DNA of 17,815 bases. Origin: an uncultured Ruminococcus sp. (GTDB lineage Bacteria > Bacillota > Clostridia > Oscillospirales > Ruminococcaceae). The number at the start of each line of letters is the position of its first letter. The first letter of the stretch is position 1. A model generated the notes under the pieces. The model saw nothing but the letters and a program-made list of their open reading frames with translations. It was not told the origin of the DNA and ran no database searches. The DNA lies in contig CAMNFW010000011.1 in NCBI GenBank assembly GCA_946537565.1, positions 1 through 17,815 on the forward strand. Direction: 5' to 3'. Of the stretch, positions 12,992-17,815 are shown in pieces. The translations under genes and the position numbers were made by a program.

Positions 12992-15157
12992 TTAATCTTC
13001 ATCATCTTCAAGAACAAAATCAATAGTACCCTCGCTGACATTCACCGCAGCGCAGACAACATTGACTTCTCCGCCAAGTACATAAGAAACTCCGCTGAAT
13101 TTCTCCGTAAGAGCAACAGGCTCAGAATAGTCATATTCACCTTCCGGCAGCGTGCGTATATGCACCAGTCCCTCGACGGTATTCGGCAGCTCCGCATAAA
13201 AACCGAACTCAGTAATTCCTGATATCCTTGCGGCAAAGCTTTCGCCGATGTGCTGCTTCATATATTCAGCCTTGTAAATATCCTCACATTCACGCTCTAT
13301 GGTTATTGCACGCAGCTCAGCATTGGAAGAGCTTTCCGCAGCCTTTGCAGCGAAGTCGCTGTAGCGTTTGGTGAGCCAGTTTTTATCATATCCAGCCAGA
13401 ACATCAGTTATGATGCGGTGAATTGCAAGGTCAGGGTAGCGGCGGATAGGCGAGGTAAAATGGGCATAATCCTCAAGGGCAAGTCCAAAATGCCCCAGCG
13501 GCTCTTCGGAATATTTTGCCTTTGACATTGATCTCAGCACCATCATATTCACAGCCTGGAACTTATCCGTCCCCCTGGCATTTTCGATTATCTCGAAGGC
13601 ATGAGCAGGCTTGAACTCCTGGAAATGAGGATAGGAAATACCGGCTTTAGTGAGCATTTCACAAAGAGCAGCAGTTTTTTCCTCCGGGGGAGTTTCGTGA
13701 ACTCGATATACAAAAGGTATATTTTTATCTCTTGCCAGCTTTGCAGCAGCCTCATTTGCGGTCAGCATGAACTCTTCTATCATACGTTCAGCCTTGCCTC
13801 TTTCTCTTGGAAGAACATCGCAGCATACACCATTTTCATTGATGATGAGCTTGCTTTCAGTGGTTTCCAGTTCAGGGGCACGGCGCTTTTTACGCTTGGC
13901 GACAAGGATATCAGCCAGCCTGTTCATAAGCTGTATTTCATTCATAACGCAGGAATATTTTTGCTTTATATCATCATCAGCTGCACCGTCAATGATCTGG
14001 TTAACCTCCGAATACACGCCCTTTACACGAGATCTTATGCCGCTTTTGCAGAAGCGGTAGCTGAGCATATCACCGCTGCTGTCCAGCTCAATGAAACAGG
14101 AAAGGGTGAGCCTGTCCTCATTGGGATTAAGCGAACAGATGCCGTTGGAAAGCTCCTTAGGCAGCATGGGGATCACCTTGTCAGCATAATAGATGCTTGT
14201 ACCACGGCGAAGGGCTTCCTTATCCAGGGCGCTGTTGCCTTTTACATAGTGAGACACATCAGCAATATGTACTCCGAGTATAAAGCCATTATCAGAAGCC
14301 TGAACCGAAACAGCATCGTCCAGGTCTTTGGATTCAGCACCGTCGATAGTGAAAATATCCAGACCTCTCAGGTCTTCACGGTTATTGAAGCTGAACTCCT
14401 GAACACCGCCCTCAGCGATCTTCTGAGCCTCTCTCAGCACCTCGTCCGGAAATTCCTCCGGCGCACCGTGAATCGCCAGAACAGAGCCCGCACAGGAAGC
14501 TGCCAGCTCTGAACTGCCGAAAACCGAAGTGATCCTTACCTTGTGTTCAGCGTGCCGTCTGCCACGGTAGATTATCTCAGCCAGAACCTTGTCACCCTCA
14601 TTGAATGAAACGCTCTGGGAACGGTCGATGATCATGTGATTCCGGGAGGCGATATCCGGCACAAGCCAGAGTGAGCCGTCCTCGTATTCAATTTTTCCGG
14701 TCAGGATATTGCTGCCGAAGCTGAGAATATCTATGACCTCGCCTTCCGGTTCACCCGAACGGGAAGCAATATCCGACAGCAGCACCCGGTCGCCCGGCAT
14801 TGCACCAAGCATACACTTTCCCGGCACAAAATACTCCGTACCGTCATCAGTAACCGCAAAACCGAAAGTCCTGCTTAGTCTTGTTATCTCAGCAGGCTGG
14901 AATCCGAGCCGTGAACAAAGGGCAGCCTTCATTCCTTTTCTGACTGTGACAACGCCCTCAGTACGCAGCTGGTCGAAAGCGGCGAGAAAATTTTCCCTGC
15001 CGGATTTTTTTGTCCGGCATTTAGTTTCCAGGTCAGCCACAGGCACCAGCCGCTTATTATTGGTATTAAGGAAAGTTACGATCATATTCCTGTATTTTTC
15101 GACACTTATCTGACCGTTATCTTTCCCGGTATTTTTCTTTTTATTCTTATCTGACAT
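12992..15157 (-). CDS. rnr: Ribonuclease R
   Basis: Processive 3'-5' exoribonuclease of the RNB family, degrading structured RNA and assisting rRNA and tmRNA quality control. 721 residues, typical. Order: basic N-terminus (KNKKKNTGK), a winged-helix-like region (about 20-80), cold-shock OB domains (about 95-215), the RNB catalytic domain (about 259-590) with IDGAESKDLDDA at 271-282 supplying metal-binding aspartates and HFTSPIRRYPDLAIHR at 566-581, then an S1 domain (about 640-717) ending in an acidic tail. The ATG at 15157 has GGAG seven bases upstream. It follows secG on the same strand, as in many Bacillota, but a terminator and a structured leader separate them, and smpB, a common next gene, is replaced by a lipoprotein gene. 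Confidence 0.96.
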   Translation of the reverse strand: MSDKNKKKNTGKDNGQISVEKYRNMIVTFLNTNNKRLVPVADLETKCRTKKSGRENFLAAFDQLRTEGVVTVRKGMKAALCSRLGFQPAEITRLSRTFGFAVTDDGTEYFVPGKCMLGAMPGDRVLLSDIASRSGEPEGEVIDILSFGSNILTGKIEYEDGSLWLVPDIASRNHMIIDRSQSVSFNEGDKVLAEIIYRGRRHAEHKVRITSVFGSSELAASCAGSVLAIHGAPEEFPDEVLREAQKIAEGGVQEFSFNNREDLRGLDIFTIDGAESKDLDDAVSVQASDNGFILGVHIADVSHYVKGNSALDKEALRRGTSIYYADKVIPMLPKELSNGICSLNPNEDRLTLSCFIELDSSGDMLSYRFCKSGIRSRVKGVYSEVNQIIDGAADDDIKQKYSCVMNEIQLMNRLADILVAKRKKRRAPELETTESKLIINENGVCCDVLPRERGKAERMIEEFMLTANEAAAKLARDKNIPFVYRVHETPPEEKTAALCEMLTKAGISYPHFQEFKPAHAFEIIENARGTDKFQAVNMMVLRSMSKAKYSEEPLGHFGLALEDYAHFTSPIRRYPDLAIHRIITDVLAGYDKNWLTKRYSDFAAKAAESSSNAELRAITIERECEDIYKAEYMKQHIGESFAARISGITEFGFYAELPNTVEGLVHIRTLPEGEYDYSEPVALTEKFSGVSYVLGGEVNVVCAAVNVSEGTIDFVLEDDED

Positions 15158-15164
15158 TTATCCG

Positions 15165-15220
15165 CTCCAGTCTGGACATGGGGAGTTTCCGCTGAAAACA
15201 ACCTTTGCGGCAGCGCTCCC
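15165..15220 (-). promoter_or_regulatory. Structured leader of rnr with possible alternative pairing over the ribosome site
   Basis: On the minus strand GGGAG-CGCTG (15220-15211) pairs with CAGCG (15194-15190) and CTCCC (15185-15181), giving 10 bp with a 4-base bulge and a 16-base loop. The CTCC part of the second arm can instead pair with the rnr ribosome site GGAG (15168-15165), so the two structures would exclude each other. This is a pattern seen by eye; no energy was calculated. Confidence 0.4.
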
Positions 15221-15237
15221 GGAATAATTACCGTCCT

Positions 15238-15272
15238 AAAAAAATCAAACCCCATGACGGCAGGTCACAGGG
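15238..15272 (-). terminator. Terminator between secG and rnr
   Basis: On the minus strand CCCTGTGAC pairs with GTCATGGGG (9 bp with two G-U pairs, loop CTGCC), followed by TTTGATTTTTTT. It lies 16 bases after the secG stop. I see no clear promoter between it and rnr, so partial read-through is likely. Confidence 0.75.
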
Positions 15273-15288
15273 TGTAGTCAGCTTTATA

Positions 15289-15552
15289 TCAGGCTTTATC
15301 AACGAAGATAGGAATGATATTAACTGCAAGAACCAGGATAAACATAATGATTCCAAGAGTTCTTGTGATCTTATTCAGGATAGCCTCTTTACTTCTTCCC
15401 TCATTTTTTCCGTAGAAGGAATCAGCGCTGGCACCGGTGAGTGCTGCGGTCATGCTGTCCTGAGATTTCTGCTCCTGTGCAAGGCAGAAAATGATGATAA
15501 GCAGACATACAAGAAGGAGAACTGCGCCTCCGATTATCTCTAAAGTTGACAT
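15289..15552 (-). CDS. secG: Preprotein translocase subunit SecG
   Basis: An 87-residue membrane protein, accessory subunit of the SecYEG export channel. Two hydrophobic segments, about 4-26 (LEIIGGAVLLLVCLLIIIFCLAQ) and 62-83 (TLGIIMFILVLAVNIIPIF), flank a polar loop with the family pattern SQDSMTAALTGASADSFYGKNEGRSKEAILNK. The start is the ATG at 15552 with GGAGG seven bases upstream; an in-frame ATG at 15630 lies inside the promoter. Upstream of rnr, as is usual in Bacillota. Transcribed from the promoter at 15602-15630. Confidence 0.94.
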   Translation of the reverse strand: MSTLEIIGGAVLLLVCLLIIIFCLAQEQKSQDSMTAALTGASADSFYGKNEGRSKEAILNKITRTLGIIMFILVLAVNIIPIFVDKA

Positions 15553-15601
15553 AAAATTACCTCCGGATATACGAGTTTTAACGATTCTGATTAGCTTATA
15601 T

Positions 15602-15630
15602 ATTATACCATACCCAGCAAAAAAATGCAA
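15602..15630 (-). promoter_or_regulatory. Sigma-A promoter of secG
   Basis: On the minus strand TTGCAT (15630-15625), 17 bases and TATAAT (15607-15602). The leader is about 45 bases. Confidence 0.85.
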
Positions 15631-15738
15631 GGGGTTTCACCAAAAAAACCGCAATAATTTTGCTAATAAATTTTGTATATATTAGACAATGATTTTTCTC
15701 CTAAGCTGTGAATATAAATTATAAGGCAAAGAAAATGA

Positions 15739-15788
15739 GCTGAACCGTCAGATGCTTCGGGTCATCCGCCCCGTAAAACCGTTTCAGC
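15739..15788 (+). other. Possible structured leader of yabP
   Basis: GCTGAA-C-CG (15739-15747) can pair with CG-T-TTCAGC (15780-15788), with small internal helices such as GATG/CATC between. It ends 11 bases before the yabP ribosome site. No sporulation or sigma-A promoter could be placed confidently in 15631-15738. Confidence 0.3.
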
Positions 15789-15810
15789 CAAAATGCAGCA
15801 GGAGGATATT

Positions 15811-16089
15811 ATGCAGGAAAAATCAGCAAAGGATAACCACAACATAATTATTGAAAACCGCAAGACTATGACTGTTTCCGGCATCACCGACGTGGACAGC
15901 TTTGACGAAAAAGCCGTCTGCCTTTACACTCAGCTGGGCGAGCTGACGATTCAGGGCAGAGAGCTGCATATCGACTCCATGAGCGTTGAGACCGGTGATA
16001 TGACCATAACCGGCGATATCTGGGCAGTTATCTACGGCGATAAGGAACGGAAGGGTCCGCTTTCAGCCCTGGGGAGACTGTTCAGATGA
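15811..16089 (+). CDS. yabP: Sporulation protein YabP
   Basis: A 92-residue YabP-family protein. Seen: NIIIENRKTMTVSGITDVDSFDE followed by a beta-rich pattern LGELTIQGRELHIDSMSVETGDMTITGDIWAVIY, typical of YabP/YqfC proteins, which are found in spore formers and needed for spore development in Bacillus subtilis. The start is the ATG at 15811, with AGGAGG five bases upstream; an ATG at 15793 lies before that ribosome site. Its last four bases overlap the yabQ start (ATGA). Its presence suggests the organism or its recent ancestor forms spores; one gene pair does not prove it. Confidence 0.92.
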   Translation: MQEKSAKDNHNIIIENRKTMTVSGITDVDSFDEKAVCLYTQLGELTIQGRELHIDSMSVETGDMTITGDIWAVIYGDKERKGPLSALGRLFR

Positions 16090-16634
16090 ACGTTCCTGAG
16101 ACCTTTTTCACCGTGAGCCAGGAGCTTAAGCTCTTCGGACTGTCTGCACTCTGCGGTGCGGCAGCCGGACCTTTCTACGATATTTTCAGGATATTCCGGC
16201 GGCTTGTGCCTCATAACGCTATACTCACAGCTTTGGAGGATATACTCTTCTGCACCGGATTTGCATTCCTCATGGAGTTTTTTGCATCAGCTGCGGCACT
16301 TGGTCAGCTCCGGGCATATCATCTCATCGGCAGCCTTCTTGGATTTGTGCTGTATCTTGTAACGGCTGGCAGGTGGATAATGGCGGTCACAGATAAGCTA
16401 AAAGGATTTTTTTCCAGAGTCCTGAAAATTGTATTCGCACCTGTAACAGCCGTTTTTGCACTTCTTCGTAAAAAAGCCGGGGGTAAATTTGTAAGTTATT
16501 CCAAAGTAATAGTTAATAATATAAAAAAAATTGGTTTGCTATTGCAAAGACCAAGTGATCTGGTGTATAATAAGAAAGAAAATACAAAGAGAAAGAACGT
16601 GAAAAGAGTTGTCAAAAAAACCAAAATCACCTAA
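16086..16634 (+). CDS. yabQ: Spore cortex biosynthesis protein YabQ
   Basis: A 182-residue YabQ-like membrane protein with hydrophobic segments near residues 16-34, 48-70, 78-100 and 112-126 and a very basic C-terminus (KKENTKRKNVKRVVKKTK). The motif LCGAAAGPFYDIFRIFRRL is characteristic. In B. subtilis YabQ is a forespore outer-membrane protein needed for cortex formation. The start overlaps the yabP stop by four bases (ATGA). The 3' end is A-rich, contains a good internal promoter (16542-16571) and overlaps the start of the divIC-like gene by 26 bases. Confidence 0.9.
   Translation: MNVPETFFTVSQELKLFGLSALCGAAAGPFYDIFRIFRRLVPHNAILTALEDILFCTGFAFLMEFFASAAALGQLRAYHLIGSLLGFVLYLVTAGRWIMAVTDKLKGFFSRVLKIVFAPVTAVFALLRKKAGGKFVSYSKVIVNNIKKIGLLLQRPSDLVYNKKENTKRKNVKRVVKKTKIT
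16542..16571 (+). promoter_or_regulatory. Internal promoter within yabQ, for divIC
   Basis: TTGCAA (16542-16547), an 18-base spacer and TATAAT (16566-16571) lie in the last third of yabQ, about 38 bases before the divIC TTG start. It would uncouple the vegetative division gene from sporulation-controlled yabP-yabQ. Confidence 0.6.
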
Positions 16635-16920
16635 GAAAAAAAGAGGTCTTTTTAATGGAGTTCTTTTCAAGCTTCTGACAGCAGCTGTCTTCATCGGCTG
16701 TGCTGTTCTTCTAATTACTACGGAAAAGGATCGAAGCGATAAGAAGAAGGAATTGGAGAGCATTCAGTCCAAGATCACTGAATATGAAAACCAGAATAAA
16801 GAATTGCAGAATGCCCTGGATAACGATGATACGTCCGGTTATATGGAAAAGTACGCTATGGAGGAAAGAGGCTATGCCTACCCCGATGAGTGGAGATTCT
16901 ACGACGTTTCACGAGACTGA
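16609..16920 (+). CDS. divIC: Septum formation initiator family protein (DivIC/FtsL-like)
   Basis: A 103-residue bitopic membrane protein: basic cytoplasmic tail (1-17, many Lys), one membrane helix (about 18-38, VLFKLLTAAVFIGCAVLLIT), a coiled coil (about 42-72, KKELESIQSKITEYENQNKEL), and the ending MEKYAMEERGYAYPDEWRFYD, which fits the DivIC/FtsB pattern of AR-E-hydrophobic-PGE less closely. In division it would join FtsL and DivIB at the septum. The only plausible start is TTG at 16609: the frame opens at a TGA at 16600, leaving no ATG or GTG. The ribosome site (AAAAGAG, overlapping the start) is weak. It lies in the canonical slot after yabQ and before the S1 gene. Confidence 0.85.
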   Translation: MSKKPKSPKKKRGLFNGVLFKLLTAAVFIGCAVLLITTEKDRSDKKKELESIQSKITEYENQNKELQNALDNDDTSGYMEKYAMEERGYAYPDEWRFYDVSRD

Positions 16921-16949
16921 GTTTTCCGTGAGTATTTGAAAAGGAGTTA

Positions 16950-17402
16950 ATGAAAAATATGCAGCTTGAGATCGGTAAAATTTATAACGGCAAGGTTAAG
17001 GGAATCGCTCAGTACGGCGCTTTCGTAGATATCGAAGGCGGCGGTACAGGTATGGTACATATTTCCGAAATAGCCAACACTTATGTCAATGAGATCCGTG
17101 ACCACCTTACTGAGGGGCAGGAAGTTAAAGTCAAGGTGATCGGTATCAATGAGGCTGGAAAGGTGAGCCTCTCTATAAAAAAAGCTATGGGCACAGAGGA
17201 GGCTGGCAATTCTGCTCCGGCTCCTAAAAAGAAGCACAATAACCAGCGCCCGAAGCCAATTATCTGGGAGCCGAAAAAGGTCGTTCCTCAGTCGGAAATG
17301 TCCTTTGAGGATATGATGTCCCATTTCAAGCAGTCCAGCGAGGAGCGCATCAGTGACCTCAAAAGAAGTACCGACAGGAAAAATGGCACAAGAAGAAAAT
17401 GA
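16950..17402 (+). CDS. yabR: S1 RNA-binding domain protein (YabR / general stress protein 13-like)
   Basis: A 150-residue protein with an S1 OB-fold at about residues 5-78 (EIGKIYNGKVKGIAQYGAFVDI, TGMVHISEIANTYVNEIRDHL, VKVIGINEAGKVSLSIKKA) and a basic, disordered-looking C-terminus rich in K, P, N and R, plus a helix FEDMMSHFKQSSEERI. Probably binds RNA or the ribosome; the exact role is unknown. Same gene slot as yabR in B. subtilis. The start is ambiguous: ATG at 16950 is only 3 bases from AAGGAG (16941-16946) and ATG at 16959 is 12 bases from it; the second trims three residues. 29 bases after divIC, ended by a terminator at 17413. Confidence 0.9.
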   Translation: MKNMQLEIGKIYNGKVKGIAQYGAFVDIEGGGTGMVHISEIANTYVNEIRDHLTEGQEVKVKVIGINEAGKVSLSIKKAMGTEEAGNSAPAPKKKHNNQRPKPIIWEPKKVVPQSEMSFEDMMSHFKQSSEERISDLKRSTDRKNGTRRK

Positions 17403-17412
17403 TCCGTCTTTA

Positions 17413-17438
17413 AAGCTCAGCTTATGCTGGGCTTTTTT
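17413..17438 (+). terminator. Terminator of the yabP-yabQ-divIC-S1 unit
   Basis: AAGCTCAGC / GCTGGGCTT, nine pairs with one G-U and a 4-base loop TTAT, followed by TTTT. It starts 10 bases after the S1 gene stop. Confidence 0.92.
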
Positions 17439-17490
17439 GAAAGAGTGATTTGTGCTGAGCAGCAAACACTTTCCTTAAGGAGGATAATTA

Positions 17491-17815
17491 ATGTATTTAA
17501 ATAAGATTTTTGCAGCCGGCGCTGCGGTGCTGACCCTCAGTCTCACCCTCTGCGGCTGCGGCAGCAAAAGGACAAGCTCTGAGCCTGAGCCTTCAACCTC
17601 CGGTCTCGTTATTTTTACAGACGATGTTACTGACGCTGCTGAAATAACCTCTGTTGAGCCAGCTCCAGAGGCTGAAACTGTCACCTCTCAGACCGAATCA
17701 GCCGAAATTGTTTCTGCAACAGAAAAAATAACCTCTGCCGCCCAAAAGTCAACCAAAAATAAATCTTCCAAAACTAAAAAATCTACCACCGAAGCTGTCA
17801 CTCAGCCTCAGACTG
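17491..17815 (+). CDS. Predicted lipoprotein, 3'-truncated by the window edge
   Basis: The first 108 residues of a secreted lipoprotein. The ATG at 17491 has AAGGAGG seven bases upstream. The signal peptide MYLNKIFAAGAAVLTLSLTL ends at CGCG, with L-C-G-C as lipobox and Cys23 as probable anchor. The rest seen so far is low complexity, rich in T, S, E, A and K (for example EAETVTSQTESAEIV, and STKNKSSKTKKSTT), likely a linker to a folded domain beyond the window. The style resembles the lipoprotein after rnr, but no alignable domain is visible yet. It follows a terminator by about 50 bases, in which I see no clear promoter. Confidence 0.85.
   Translation, partial: MYLNKIFAAGAAVLTLSLTLCGCGSKRTSSEPEPSTSGLVIFTDDVTDAAEITSVEPAPEAETVTSQTESAEIVSATEKITSAAQKSTKNKSSKTKKSTTEAVTQPQT

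Noticed and set aside
13601..14512. Open frame of 303 codons on the plus strand opposite rnr
   Set aside because: It lies wholly antisense to the well-conserved RNB domain, has no ribosome site and no family resemblance; it is an effect of rnr codon use.
15631..15738. Sigma-E or sigma-F type sporulation promoter for yabP
   Set aside because: A GAATATA-like -35 at about 15710 has no matching -10 at the right distance; the match is too weak to list.
17415..17460. Antiterminator formed by GCTGAGC (17454-17460) with the terminator arm GCTCAGC (17415-17421)
   Set aside because: The competing segment lies downstream of the T-run, so it would be transcribed too late to prevent termination.
1..17815. 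CRISPR array, tRNA, rRNA or insertion sequence
   Set aside because: No regularly spaced repeats, cloverleaf arms, rRNA sequence or transposase-like product was seen on either strand.

Overview
The window looks like a chromosomal segment from a Ruminococcus-like member of the Oscillospiraceae (Bacillota). Reasons: clostridial gene content (ylxM-ffh-rpsP-khpA, ireB, yabP-yabQ-divIC-S1, secG-rnr), strong AGGAGG-type ribosome sites, sigma-A promoters close to TTGACA-17-TATAAT, moderate GC, and a GTP-type PEP carboxykinase with heavily biased codons, as expected of a highly expressed enzyme. The genus is inferred from overall style, not from a marker gene. Nearly everything is housekeeping; no mobile element, CRISPR array, tRNA or rRNA was found.

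Layout, left to right. (1) 1-1294: the 3' two thirds of pckG and its terminator. (2) 1340-3272: a small, more accessory-looking minus-strand pair, a CPBP-family membrane protease-like protein and an XRE regulator with an unassigned C-terminal region. The XRE promoter carries a perfect inverted repeat exactly between its -35 and -10. (3) 3273-4991: a histidine-phosphatase gene translationally coupled (TGATG) to an AEC-family permease, then a terminator. (4) 5073-8402: aspartate kinase (+) convergent with asnB (-), sharing a bidirectional terminator; a possible 66-residue ORF precedes asnB. (5) 8662-11281: ylxM-ffh-rpsP-khpA from a consensus promoter, closed by a terminator where rimM-trmD-rplS would often follow. 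(6) 11307-12039 (-): a solitary ireB with its own promoter and terminator, and a small cysteine-rich DUF1540 protein. (7) 12181-15630 (-): secG, an intergenic terminator, rnr with a structured leader, and a lipoprotein gene coupled to rnr. (8) 15739-17438 (+): yabP-yabQ-divIC-S1 (yabR-like), linking sporulation and division genes, ended by a terminator. (9) 17491-17815: start of a second lipoprotein gene that runs off the window.

How the genes connect: pckG, aspartate kinase and asnB all act at the oxaloacetate/aspartate node, although they are separate transcription units. ylxM/ffh and secG serve protein export, feeding Sec-dependent products such as the two lipoproteins. rpsP, khpA, rnr and the S1 protein concern ribosomes and RNA. 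IreB is a known partner of the PASTA kinase cell-envelope stress pathway, and DivIC acts in septation. I see no clearly novel multi-gene system. The best leads are the XRE autoregulatory operator, the possible alternative pairing in the rnr leader, the phosphatase-permease pair, a promoter inside yabQ, and a promoter pointing antisense into the XRE gene.
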